NCBI GenBank assembly: GCA_037074765.1
Contig: JBAMDO010000320.1
Coordinates: 1-41,727 of the forward strand
Length of the DNA: 41,727 bases
Direction of reading: 5' to 3'
Origin: Mansonella perstans
Taxonomy: Eukaryota; Nematoda; Chromadorea; Rhabditida; Onchocercidae
Part shown: piece by piece, positions 24,364-36,922 of the stretch
How the letters are laid out: each line of letters opens with the position of its first letter
How positions within the stretch are numbered: position 1 is the stretch's first letter
Program-made: the position numbers and the translations under genes
The notes under the pieces: generated by a model
Told to the model about the DNA's origin: nothing
Seen by the model: only the letters and a program-made list of their open reading frames with translations
Database searches by the model: none

Positions 24364-27300
24364 ATGGAGGAACCTTTACCTGGAATCACTCCTATCAACT
24401 GTTACAATGTTGAAAAAGTTCGTTTTATGTTAAAATTAAAATTAACAGTTGCTATCTGTGGTTTGTCTGTGATTCCATAGATTAATTAATTATTTGTAGC
24501 TTCAGTCTCTCATTTTCTCTTAGTTACTACATTCTCTTGCAAGATCAAGGAGGTTTATGAATCAGTTGAATAAATGAATTAATTACAAAAGTTAAACTCT
24601 AGAAATTTAATTTTACTATTAAAGCATAGAATAATTACTCATAACTATAAATTTTCATACCAAGTATAAAGGTTGGAATGAATATGAATATTCTATATGT
24701 TCTTGCTATTATCGAAGTGTAATATTTGAAAATTTACTGTAAAAACGTTTAAGGGTAAATTGAGTGCATCGGTGAAATGGTTGATTGGACATGTTTACGG
24801 AAGTACGGCTCCTGATCTTTTAGTAAAACCGATCAGAGAGAATAACAATGTTAGTACTTTATATTGTGTTAGTTCAGAAAGAGCATTTTTTATCTGTCAT
24901 AATGAAAGTGCACTTTTGCTCAAATATTTGAATTAAGTAGAGAATACAATAGAACGCCTTATAAAACGATAGAATATGTGGTTCAATTCGACAGCAGCCT
25001 TTTAAGCGGTGTAGAGATAGCTGGATTGCATAAATGTTGTAGTAGCGCAAAAACATATCCGAATTACAGCATTTTGGTTAACAAATCATTTTCAGTTATA
25101 TAACAAACCAATTTTTGTATTCTGTTTCCTTGTAGTTTAAAACAAAGTTTTCACTTTCAGAATACTTTCCAATTGGAAGCTGCCGTAGTAACGGGTTTGA
25201 CAAATGCATCATTGTACAGTAATGCTGCCGCTAAAATATTCAGGGATCAAAGTCTTATTAATGTAAGTTATTGGAAGGAATATTTTGTTCAAATGTATTT
25301 CATGCACAGATACTTTGTTTTTATATGAGACTTTTGAGTTATATGAAGTTGCAAACGTTGCAATGATTGATGCAGCAAATAAACGGTTCAAATTCTTTTC
25401 GCTTGATTTCTAAACGTTAATATCTTGGCGCATATGACTGAAAATTTTTCAGTGGATTTTAATCAATAGAGACTTGGAAGGAATCCTTAATGTCTTTTTT
25501 TTTGATGCAATGGGAAATTCTTATATTTGTATTTGAATTAGTACTTCATCACCGACTCCTACTCACTCTTCATAATTCTTTATTTTCATTTGATGACTGT
25601 TTTCTTGGTGTGAATCCATGTTGGAAGTAAAGCGATATGCTCTTAAATTTTTTAATCATAGAGTTTTATTTTATAAAATATCATATAATTTCAGAAGCCG
25701 CATAGCGTTGTGCTTCGAGCTCTGGCAAGCCATTCGATTCCAATTACATTATCAGGGGAAGAAGCAAATATCAACGAGGCAGTGCTTTCAAGCGTTAAAC
25801 CTTTTCATCAGGTGAATTGTTTGGGTTATTTTGAATCTTTTTTCGTTTATTTATTTAAAAACTTTCATTTAAAGTGTATTTCCAAAAGAGTAGGTGTAAT
25901 TTTTGTCATTGTAAACATCCAGTTTTCATAGGCTTCCCATCTGGCAGTGATGGATTCCTTGATGATTGCACATATGCGATCCATCATCACGATCGATAAA
26001 GTAGTTGAAGCTGTACAGTGAGTGGATTTTTTTTGCAGTACAACTGAAATAATGTAAAAAAAAAATGCTAAATATAAAATGAAATCAGGCTAAAAATAGA
26101 AGTCAGATTCATTAATAATAAATTGAATAGAAGTCGATGTGAGAATAAATTAGATTTTTTTAGTCTGAATTGACTTCTGTTTCCAGTTTTACATGAAGAA
26201 TAAATTTATGTAACAAAAACTATTTCATTATTGGATAAAATCATTAAAATTTATTTTGATTTAGTTCTCATTCGTATTCCAGTGCGTAATAGCACATATT
26301 TGACGGCAGCAAAAAACCACTTTCAGTAATCCTTCCTGTCTACTTAAACGGTGTATTCATTACTGTAACTGCCTTGGAAATATTTTGGTCGTGAAATAAA
26401 TTTAATGAAAAAATTTGTTCATGAGATAAAAGTTCGCTTATTCTAATATTTATAGGAATTACACAACAGTTGATAAACGAGAAGAGCCAATGGATAGTGT
26501 CGATGCTCTGCTGTTTTGGATCAATAAAATTTGTTTATTGGTACGAGATGATATGGAGAAATTTACTATAGTGAATAAAATTTCTAGGGAACAACGTAAG
26601 TAATCTCTTTTCGTATATGTAAAAATTTCTTTGCGAGACAAATACATATTTTATTGACTGATTTACCATTGCTATAAATTCCGGAAGTTTTTCCGAAAAA
26701 ATTTCGAATTTTCAAAATGATGGATTTAGTTCATGGGTGGAATAAGAAGAGGATCACAACTAACTGCACCTGTTTGTAAACCTTGTCAGTTGCCGGTAAT
26801 CTTCGGTATGAAACATTTTATAAACTGTGGGAGATTGTCTTTGGTTAGATGAGAATGATTCTAACTACTATAGCACTGTAGTAAGTTTGAAATTTTAGCG
26901 TAATACAGGAACAGTTGATGGATCATGTGACATTTTAATATGTCAATCTGGAATTTTAATAGTGATCTTATGCTTTTTGAATGAAATGAAGTGCGATTTG
27001 TTTTTCGGCTAAGCATTTATTCTTGTGTCATTCGAGGAATTTCAGATGGATCAGTGGTAGTGCCCGAAATGGAGGATCTCTATGAGGATATGTGTGATGG
27101 CGCCTGCATTTGTGCACTCATCGGGTTTTATCGACCTAATGAGATGATCTTGCAAAGCATGTTTTATTAGATTTATAGCATTTTGAAATTCGTTATTCTA
27201 AGTCTTAAGAAATTAGGGTCAGCAGAATTGTTATATTTACAGCGCTTTGAAGTTTATTTTTCTAAAAAAATTGTGTGTCTGAACTGAATCACAGTTCGGG

Positions 27301-30300
27301 AGAATAGAGTTGGGTAGGAGCAGTTTTCTTTTATCCATTGGTTCTTTTTAGACATATGTTTTAACGATCCAATGAGCCTTGCTGATTGTCAGTACAACTT
27401 AACACTTCTTAGGTAAATTGCTGTTTTTCTTTTTTTGGTTTAAGCTTTTTTTTTCAGTTAGATTTTTAATTGCAACTTAAGTTTTTTATCCGAGAAAAAA
27501 ATATCTATGATTTCAAGATTGAACTATCTTTTGACTTGAGTCCGAATTATTTTTTTGATCTATAATCTGAATTGTTCATAAGGATTCAATGAATTACCTC
27601 TAAGCAATTTTATGCAATATATAATGAATGATAAGCGCATTCAATATTTTTCCATCATTCTTCCAGCATATACATATTTAAATATATTTTAGGAAGTTTT
27701 GTTCACTTCTACCATGGAATCCATTTCATTTCGAAATTGAAGATATCCTGTATCTTCATGAAAGTTTGCAACCGAATGTAAACGCCTTTTTAGCTGATCT
27801 TTTCCAGATTTTCGAAGGAGATGGCGTAAAAAATGGTAAGAAATCTTGAATTATTTCATCCGAAAGAATTTGATCATTTGATTTTGTTACTGTGGTATCA
27901 ATCGAAATCAATAATTTTCATTATTATAGCTGCTAGTCCTATAGTGACTTCACCTTTACGTGCAAGATGTTTCATGCCGATAAATGCTATACCTGATTTA
28001 CGATCTCAAACTACCCCAAATGAAACACTTACTAAGTTTAAATCTCGTTTTCAACCTGAAATATCACGAAGTAAGCTAATATTGGTTTTTCATTTTCTTC
28101 GATCTTTTGCTACCGCATATCAGTTCATCAGTACATCTTATTGCATCTACGAATTGTTCGATTTGTAAAAGTGCTTGAGAAATATTAATAAGATGAGGAA
28201 TCAGTTGAAATGATTTGGCAATGATTTCGAACTGGAAAATTTTTTTTCTAGTTAGTAAAAAACTTATTGTTTCAGCATGTTCTGCAATTTCTTCGGACTC
28301 ATTGATGACCATTCGGTATGTGTTCTTATATCGTATCAAATTTTTGTGTGTTGTGAAGTGAAATCTTTTTGTAAATTTTTATTCCTACTTTAAACAATTG
28401 AAATTAATGAGGAGCATGAAATACTGTTGACGGGAAGTTTCCAAGTGTGATATTCATGAGATTCGATGAATATTTTATGAAAGAAATAGTGAAATCCTCC
28501 AAAAACAAAATGGTGATTTGTGTGTATGATGGTAGATTTTTGGTTGAGCTAGAAATCTTACATAGTATAAAAGAATTTTGCAGTAGCTTCAGTTAGCGTT
28601 TTTAAGATCTTATTAATAATGAGAACTACACACGAAAGAATGACCCAATTCTCGTTTAAAAATCAAACCCTTGTAATTTAAACATATTTTCATTTAAAAG
28701 AGGTTAAAGATTGATTACATGATTTATGTTTTAATAATGTATCGTTGGAAGGCATCAGTTTTTCCGTCTGTGAAATTTTTTAATCAGACAGTACCGTTTT
28801 TTTTATTGCTTTAATAATATTCTTATGAAACTGTAGCTCTGGTGAACTGATGAAGCATCATGGTCAGAAGAGTTTTGCTGGTCCTAAAACCAATTTTGGT
28901 GAGCTGGTGAGCAATATTTTAATATAATTTCTTTTTTGATATTACTTGTTAATTCAAGTTTTGGGGAACTTGATCAGAAAAAAAAAAATCGGGAACGTAA
29001 AAGATGTTTGTACTGTTACTTTCTGTAGGGCTTTGGAGAATTCCGCTAAACGCATTAATAGGTTACGTAGCTGATATTTCCGTAATAAATGTAAATAGTT
29101 GAGGATGTACATTTACAATTCTTCAAATATATCAAACTTTAGACACAATTTGGGGATCGTGTTAGTGGTATGAATTGTTTTTCGCAAAAAGGGACATACA
29201 TTCGCAGTGATTCAATGCCAGCTGCAAGTATACGTTTGGCATTAGAAGAAAAGCGGCGTGAACATGAAATAAAGCGTTATTTGGAAACGTACGTAAAATA
29301 TATCTCACTCTTGAAATATTAGAATAAAATAATATAAGTAATTATAAGATTGATTCAATTTTTATGCAGCATTTTCTTATATACGGTCTAAAAGTGGAAC
29401 TGTGACTGAATAAGAAAAGTCTGGAACTAAGTATGGAATTAAGATAAGTTTAATTAATTGATATTTCAAAATCCTAAATGCAGATTTTGATTTTTAAAAT
29501 CTTTTTGTGAATTATGTTTTTTAGGAATCAAAGTGAATCAGAGCGCGCACAGAAACAAAAGGATGCATTCTTCACGCTTATGCAACGTCTGGAAAAAGTA
29601 CTCTATTGTTTTGTTTTTGAATATGGCATTAACAGATAGTCCGAGTCAGGGTTTAGGAATCACTTTTTACCAAATATTGGTTGAATAACAAATTTAAAAG
29701 TGCGTATAGATAGATTAGATTGAGATTGAGCTAACTTTGGTTATCCATCAGTTCGCAGTCAGCGGTATCTGAAAATAATTTGTTTCATGAGTAATGTTTT
29801 AGTTTTCGTTGTGCGTTGATGTAACGTTTCAGGGCATATAAACGTCTGTAGCCTTTCAAAAATAAATTATTTTCAGATCGAGAAAGATTGATCCAGCGGC
29901 AACAAGTTATAAGTCTAATTTCAATATTTACGTTAATTTGCAGGGTTCGGACTCACGTCCACGTGCAGCGAGTGAAATAGGTAACTCTCAAGTAAACCAG
30001 TCAGAAGAATTATCTTCCTTAAAAGAAACTGTACAGGATTTAAAGGTATTATGTTGTTATACTTTGTTATTCGTGTCATAGTTTCAAGTGCATTTCACTT
30101 TTTCTTTAACTTTGTCTCTTTCATTCCTTTGCAGAAACGACTTCAAGAAATGTCGGTGCAACAGGAGCATTTAAGCCGTCAGGTAGATGAACAACGTCAA
30201 ATGACACATGCCATTTCTCAACCTGCCATTCATACAGGTAATTCTTTATTTTTTCCCCGATATTACATCTTTCGTCCAAATTATGCGCACTTTAAATTCT

Positions 30301-33300
30301 ATTTTCTAAACAGTTAATGAATTTAGATGGCGATAGACTTTTCTTTTCAGTATTGTAGGTCTTATCTAGTTATTAAATTACTAATGACAGGTTTTCATTT
30401 TTTTTCTCTCTCTCTAAAGAATATCCAACAGTTTGTCCTAAAAGTGATGCTTATTTGGAGTAGCAATATCATTGCCGTTGCTTTTTGCAGAATTTGGTTT
30501 GGTGAATGAGTCAGATCATGTGCTCAATGGTTCTTATGCAACTTTGCCTCATAATGCAGTAAAAGCAATGCATCATCATCAGCAGCAGCATGCCTACGCA
30601 ACACCTTATATGGCCTCTGTAGAACCACAGCTATTCGGGCAACCTTTGCATCAGTCACCGGATCAAAATAAATCATTCCCTATGCATAATACACTGCAGG
30701 TATTATTTTCAGAATTTAAATTCAGAAATTCTCAGAAAATCGAAATAAGAGGAAAACTTTTTTTTTTTAAATTCCAGTAATATGGGCTATTCATTCAATG
30801 GATTCTAGTTTTTATAATCTCAGGATTGATGGTTTAATCTATGCTGACTTTCGAGATTCTCATTCTTGACTTTAACCAGTTCGAAATTACTTCTCACTGG
30901 TTCAGTTGTTAATTATGTTAGTGCTGAAAATGGTTTGTGTCAGATGCCCATGAACGGATACTCCAGTCAACCGGAGTATCAACCGACAATGCCTGTTTAT
31001 GCATCTCATGTTGTTCCTGGTTCTCAACTACCAACACCACAGTATCAGTTGAATCTGGACGGTACCTATGTTTTGCATCCACAGGATACTGGTGCGCATT
31101 CTATTGCTGGTTCACCATTTATGCTTAGTAATGCTGTTGCTAATTCCACTGCGGTTGCGAACAGTACATTTCGACTTCATCGGAATGATGTTAGTTCTCG
31201 TTTTAAATTTTATTTTGGTTTTAATTGTTTAGGCACAAGTTCTTACATAAATTTTGACATTCACAGTTTTCGGACTCTGTCTATTATTAATTTTAGTCTC
31301 TTCGATTCGTTCATTTGTTTGTAAGTTTGTTTCAGGCATCGTCGAGTCGTTTAGATCCATCACTTGAGATAAATCGTAATTTGACAAACTGGGGACTGAC
31401 TTACAAAGCTGGACAGACTATGCGGCCACAGAGGCGTACTTGGCAGAATAGCACATCTACTAAAAGTGAAATGGATTTATCGAATCAAACTGACTTCCTA
31501 ATGGGGATTTCTCCACAACTACAGGTAGTATAAACTTTTTGATTTTACTTAATCCACATATGATGTTTCATGGTCGATATTTCGTTTCATGACATTTCTT
31601 GAATTCTGGGATCTCTGAAGAAAATTGCTGGTTTAATTTTGGGACTTCAGAAATATCTTGGTTTTTAGAACCAATCATCAGGAGTATCTGAAAATGTAAA
31701 TGGTGTCAAAATAATGGAATCCCCACCTTTGCATCAAAGAGATCCTAATATGTCGCAGTATCTTCAGCAAACTGATTTCGATCCTTACATCAGTCAGAGT
31801 AATATTCTTTTTTTCGCAGTATTTTCAACAGTTTTTTAGCGTGCAAGAAGCCACATGCATTTATCGTGTTCTTATGTATACTTCCACCAGTGTTTATTTT
31901 GCGAATAGTTTTTGTAGAATTATTATTGCATGGTTATATAACTAAGTTAAACTGAGAAATCTCTTTTAATGTACTTGAGAATCGATTATTTCTTTGCTTC
32001 ATTCGAGTTGTCTACTGAAAAAGTGAGTACTTCCACATAGGTCATGTTTTTTACATGGCTCGTTGTCAAGCTTCTTGGCTGACATGAAATATGTATTTCA
32101 AATTATAGAGGAGAATGATAAGCCAGGACATCTGCAGAGTCCACCGAAAGATCCTATTTCATCCACAAATGCCGCTGTGCCTACTCCACCAATCAATCGA
32201 AAGCTTTCATCATCTTCACGTGCTTCACAATTTATTGTTGATGATGCAGCCGAAAAACCTGTTATTAACGTGGTTAGCCAGTTGTATTTTTTAGACGAAG
32301 TAATTTCGTGGCCATATCAAACAGTAATTTATTTTTTGCAGTTATTACTATAGTAGAACTTGATCGTCCTGTCATTCAACTGGAGTTGTTTTTATCTATT
32401 TATAAAGAATCTCGTTCTCCACAAATTCCAGCCGATGTAAAGTCAGTTCGTTAAAGGTTTTTTCATGCTAACTAACTGTAGTTAGTCAGTATGAAAAAAC
32501 TGTTGCACATTTTCCCCAGAAGTTTCAGTCCAAAAAAGACGTACCGACAAATGTCTGTTGTCTAAGACTGTGCAGTTTGAATTTGAATGAAGGATAATTT
32601 AACAGGATAATAGTGTGACTTATGTCGTATTGATTTATGGGGTATTGGTATTTTCACATGCTGCTGCTCTTTTGCTGACTGATTGGTATGCTGATTTTCG
32701 TATTTTCAGATTAGCGGTTTTTGGGATTTTTCGAATTTTAACCGAAACTTCATACTGAATCTAATATTTGTTGCACATCAAGTTTATAATAGTGATTTTT
32801 AACATACTTTACAGACTCCTGAAATGGAAGCAAAACGTGAAGCGCTGTTAGCGAAAACCTTACGACGCCGTGAACAAATTGAACAAAAAGTAGGGGAAAT
32901 TGAAGCTAAAAATGCCGAACGTAGGCAAGCTGAACTGGAAAGGCAGGAAGCAGCTGAACAACGGAAGCGTGAACGCGAATTGCAAAGGTCAGTTATTTTC
33001 TCGTTTTCGCTGGGTTTACAGTGACAGAATTGGATGTTCACTTAACTTATTCTTATATTTCAGGCAGAAAATACTAGATGACTACAAGCGTAAAAAGATG
33101 GAGAAAGAGCTGGAAAATAATGAACTACCCAGTGGTCGAGGATATAGTCATTCGCCTTTAGTACAGCGACCGAAAAGCACGGTAAACGATTTTTTCTCAT
33201 AGTTTTTGAAAATAATACTTAAAAAAAACTGTCGTGCAAAAAAAAGCTGTCATGTTAGATTTAACTCAGGAAGATGGGTAATAAGGAGGTGGGAGGAAAA

Positions 33301-34773
33301 AGGAAGTGAAATGAACTAGAAGAAAGGGGTGGAGATGTGAGAGAGAGTGAAATTTTAAAAGAAAAAAATCTAACAAAAAGTATTAAAAAATACTCTGAAT
33401 AAAAAATCTCTTTTTTGGAACATGATAGGTTTGAATATTTGGCTTATTGCATTCTTCATTTAGCTGTTTAACTTTATTACAGCTTGGAAGGATAAATTAT
33501 TTCATTCTTTTTTCAGATGGAAGGAACGAATCTACGAATGAAGCGTTCAAATCGACCGCAGAGTATCTTCGAAGAGAGCAGTGCACCTTCGTCAGCTCGT
33601 ATTCCTGTACCAAGTACTGCTGAACCAAGTAAATGTCATTGCTCAGTTCGCTGTTTTAGTATCCTTCTAGTATTTGCTTGATGTTAAATAAAATACTTGA
33701 TTATTATATTCATCTTTTTATTTAATATTTTTCGATTACAGCACTGAAACTCTTTTCGAAGTATGTTCATAAGTCGAATCGATCAATGATCATAAATGCC
33801 TTGCAATATTCAGTATTTCCCGGAAGTGTCTGGGATAAACAGCGTGCTGAAGTAGATTTTTTTATTTCGAAAACGTGAATTGTATATTTTTCGTGGATTT
33901 TAAATAAGTTTAACGGATATTTATGTTTTGGAAGGGAACTGTCTACAGATTCATTTGATTCTTACTTGATAGTCATCAAACGTAATTTAATTAGGTATTA
34001 TTGCATCACAATGACAATTTTTCTGTGGGATCAGCTATTGAAAATTTTCAGGTGCTTGGCGAACTAGCAAAAAGTGACAGTAAGCATTTCCTTTTATTGT
34101 TCCGAGATCAAAAATGTCGCTATTTGGGCGCATATAGTTGGGATCAACAATCGGATACCGCTCATCGTATTCATGGAAGAGGTCCTAATATTTGTCATGA
34201 ATCTATGATGCACCTTATGTTTAAGTATGTTTTGCTTTTCAATTCATATTTCAAAATATGTGCTTCTGCATTGATCGAAGAATTATATTGAGGACACTCC
34301 AATCAATAAATTTTAACTCCACAAAATTTAATAAAGTCCGGAATGATAATTAATTACCTGAGAATAATTAGAGTTATTGCTTTTCTGTGATTTTAATATT
34401 CTTCGTAAACGAACTTCGTAAAAAAAAAAAGAAGCAAGTTATGTCAGTAAATATAAGTTCTTTTGTAATATCATTTTTTCTCCTTTTTTTTGTAGTGCCT
34501 AGATAGCTTTAACATGATTTGCAAAAATATGTCACTTAGTATCATTGATGTAAACTCAGATCGATTTATCGTAGTATGGAGCTTTTTCCAATTTTTTCTC
34601 TACAAAACATTAATTTAATTGTTTATTTGTTCTTTTGAAGGTATGATTCCGGTGCAAAGAAATTTTCGCAAATACCCACAAAACATCTTTCGGCGACAAT
34701 TGACGGTTTCACTTTACAAGATCAATATATGCAAGGTCCAAAAATTCCGTACAGTAACAGTATCAACAGGTAG
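24364..34773 (+). CDS. ptrn-1: Patronin/CAMSAP microtubule minus-end-binding protein
   Basis: Cytoplasmic protein of the family that caps and stabilises non-centrosomal microtubule minus ends. My model has 27 exons: 24364-24417, 24754-24849, 25161-25262, 25695-25811, 25932-26017, 26456-26595, 27046-27156, 27352-27412, 27693-27835, 27930-28070, 28276-28315, 28837-28906, 29143-29288, 29525-29597, 29944-30045, 30135-30237, 30491-30699, 30944-31189, 31336-31524, 31669-31798, 32109-32272, 32815-32987, 33064-33181, 33517-33628, 33742-33851, 34052-34224, 34641-34773. All phases agree, giving 1,113 aa. CH domain about 15-303 (LSASVKWLIGHVYG, ALLFWINKICLLV, EDLYEDMCDGACICALI, LQPNVNAFLADLFQIFE). Helical segments about 401-460 and 495-515. 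Coiled coil about 842-925. Hallmark C-terminal CKK domain about 977-1106 (SMIINALQYSVFPGSV, DSKHFLLLFRDQKCRYLG, HRIHGRGPNICHE, FSQIPTKHLSATIDGF). The exon ending 27,156 needs a GC donor. Start chosen as the first ATG in frame after the acceptor at 24,289. Confidence 0.93.
26752..26805 (+). other. Possible 54-nt cassette exon in ptrn-1 CH region
   Basis: In the intron 26,596-27,045 a 54-nt open segment (SQLTAPVCKPCQLPVIF) ends at a GTATGA donor and fits phase 1 on both sides. Inclusion would add 18 residues without shifting the frame. Its acceptor (AAGAAGAG) is poor, and skipping it already gives a correct frame, so I left it out of the main model. Confidence 0.2.
32456..32501 (+). other. Intronic hairpin in ptrn-1
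   Basis: Within the intron 32,273-32,814, TTTTTTCAT (32,458-32,466) pairs with ATGAAAAAA (32,491-32,499), and the inner CTAACTAACT pairs with AGTTAGTCAG with one A-C mismatch. One G-T pair sits at the junction and the loop is GT. The outer bases add a G-C and a G-T pair. This is close to a perfect 22-bp-step stem in 46 nt. Confidence 0.7.
33995..34051 (+). other. Alternative in-frame 57-nt extension of a CKK exon
   Basis: An AATTAG acceptor ending at 33,994 and the TTTTCAG ending at 34,051 are both in phase 0, and the 57 nt between them are fully open (VLLHHNDNFSVGSAIENFQ). The downstream acceptor gives the family-typical join RAE-VLGELAKSDSKHF, so I used it. The upstream one would add 19 residues inside the CKK domain. 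Confidence 0.3.
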
Positions 34774-36119
34774 TGTTCCAGATAATGCGGAATTGCTTCT
34801 CTGCTTTTTATCGTTATCGAAATGAAAAACTTAGCATTTATGATGATGACTTAATAGCACGAATTTTTCAAAAATGAAAAACTTGTTTTATTGGAATTAT
34901 ATTTTTATTCATATCCATGTCTTCCTTACATTCTTTCCCATCATACAATTCATCTTATATTTTGGATTAGTTTGATGATATAAATTTTGTTGCTTTACAT
35001 AAATTATTCATTAGTTTAATATATATAAATTCTGTTGAAAATTATTCACTTAGTCTCTCATTTTCTCGCATTGTAATATAGTTCAAAAAAGCTTATTGTA
35101 GTAGCTTCGGTATTAGTTGTACGAAAGGACTATACAATTCCTTGTGATTCATTAAGTATATATTTGTTAAATTTATCTTTTTCTTTATTTTTGTCTTCTT
35201 CCTGGTGATGATACATTTCTTTGTTTTACTTTTTTTGCTAATGGTATATTTTATTCGTTCCAATGACCTTTTTCCAACATTGTTTATTTATTGGAATTGG
35301 AAAGATTATTAAAAATCCTTTGCAACTTTTAACTTTTTTGCTGCTATAATATTACTCAATTAAACAACCAATTCTATCACAAAAGAAAAAACACTTAACT
35401 AGGATTGAAGATTCAGATTGCTAAAGTAATTACATTAGAATGAAGAATGGAAACAAAATGAAGTAATAAAAGAAGATGCGATCATCTAAATAATGATTCC
35501 TTCATGTAGCACCAAAATCCAATCTCTATAAATAAGGCCAGGCCTTGTAGTACTTTTTTTCTCGAAATGAAGTTGGAGATAGTTAATTGATAACAGACAA
35601 AAGCAAAAAAACCGAACATGAAAATGATTTTGAATTGTTTTTCCATCCCAATTATAGTTATTAATTTATAATTCTATAAAAAAGCATTTACTACGGTGAT
35701 ACCTTCTATCAATGTAGTATTAAACTGCGATTTTTTAATTGCATAAATTAAATTACTCATCTTGTTTAGTTTTTTTTTTCTTTAAATTTTTTATTCAATC
35801 TTGAAATTCATGTTTCTCTTTCTAACAAGCAGAAAAATTTAATGTAGTGACAGCTGTGTTGATATATATGATCAAGTATATACATATAAGGAAGTGCAGC
35901 ATTAATTGGAGCATCAGTAATATTAATTATTTGTATTATTAATGGTAATTTGTGACAATGATAAAGATGTGATAAATTGTAACTATAATGATAATTATAA
36001 TAATAACTATAGTGATAATTTTTCCACTCTTTATTTCTTAACGATGAAAGAAATACATGAAATTGATGATTATTGAATTTGATCATTCTAATCATTCTGT
36101 TGTTGAGATGATGGGATTG
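34774..36119. other. ptrn-1 3' end and intergenic DNA
   Basis: It contains the ptrn-1 3' untranslated region; the poly(A) site is unclear, though an AATAAA occurs near 35,465. The minus-strand open frame at 35,808-36,095 crosses a TAA/TGA-type triplet tract near 35,980-36,020 and looks like noise. Confidence 0.5.
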
Positions 36120-36239
36120 TCATTCGGTTTCGCGATTGTGTAAAAGCTGATGAAGTGCTACTGTCAAAAAGTCGAGGGTATATCGATCAAATAAGTTGTC
36201 GGATTTTTTCGCTTCCTTTAGCTTTAGATGAAGCTGCTC
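36120..36239 (-). CDS. Orphan 3' terminal exon, unrecognised
   Basis: On the minus strand a near-perfect acceptor (GTTTCATTTCAG, ending at 36,240) opens a 39-codon frame reading EQLHLKLKEAKKSDNLFDR, then YTLDFLTVALHQLLHNRETE, stop TGA at 36,120-36,122. It looks like an amphipathic helical C terminus and is far less AT-biased than its surroundings. The same acceptor in another phase gives a short tail, AASSKAKGSEKIRQLI, stop at 36,187-36,189. That phase matches a donor (CCAG before GTATTA) inside the second exon of the HxGF gene at 38,502; the 39-codon frame is phase-compatible with that gene's first exon. It is therefore either an alternative 3' exon of the HxGF gene or the end of another minus-strand gene. 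The plus strand is also open here, ending ALDEAAPEMKQLQRLD, which I judge less likely because it lacks a good acceptor. Confidence 0.4.
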   Translation of the reverse strand, partial: EQLHLKLKEAKKSDNLFDRYTLDFLTVALHQLLHNRETE

Positions 36240-36816
36240 CTGAAATGAAACAGCTTCAACGTCTTGATTAATGCTTTTTTTTTTTTTTTTTGATTTTTAC
36301 CAAATGAATTTTTTGATTTTCATTTAATAAAACTCAAAATATATATTTTATAAATTTATTAAGCTAATTTCAGTTTATTGTTTCATCCTTCAAATATTCT
36401 TGCTATTAACTTTTTCAATCAAATTTGTTTTTTTGTTTTTTTTTTTATAAATCCATAAATTTAAAATAGTACGGCATTATATATTTTTATAATATATCAA
36501 TTTTATTTGCCTGATTTTTGCAGTTATCCTATTATATTTTTTGCTTAATGTATATAAAATTTTTTAATTTGATTTGTTTTTTTGTTACAATTATTTTATG
36601 GAATATTTTTCATTTTGTGATTAATTAATAAATTAATTAATTACGAAAGTTTAATTGAAACAAAAAGAAAAGAAACATGAATTGGGGAAAACTTTTCAGC
36701 ACAAATAAAATATCAATCAGGCCTATAATTTTAGAAATTTTTTGCAAATTATATTCTTTTCGAATTACACTATTTCGTGTAAGAAATAATTTTTCAAAAT
36801 TTTCAGCTTATCACGT

Positions 36817-36847
36817 AGTATTACGTAGCTTAATTAGCTACAATACT
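36817..36847. other. Inverted repeat
   Basis: AGTATT, two unpaired bases, GTAGCT, loop TAATT, AGCTAC, AATACT: a 12-bp stem with a 2-nt bulge. It lies about 75 bp before the CRE palindrome. Confidence 0.6.
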
Positions 36848-36922
36848 TAACTTATTATCATTTGATGGTATTGAACTTATGCAAAATGAATGAATACATT
36901 TAAAATATGAATGAAATATGAA

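Noticed and set aside
28076..28339. 87-codon minus-strand frame
   Set aside because: Antisense shadow over the ptrn-1 exon at 28,276-28,315 and its intron; no acceptor or family match.
32799..33041. 80-codon minus-strand Ser/Cys/Phe-rich frame
   Set aside because: Antisense of the charged coiled-coil exon 32,815-32,987 of ptrn-1.
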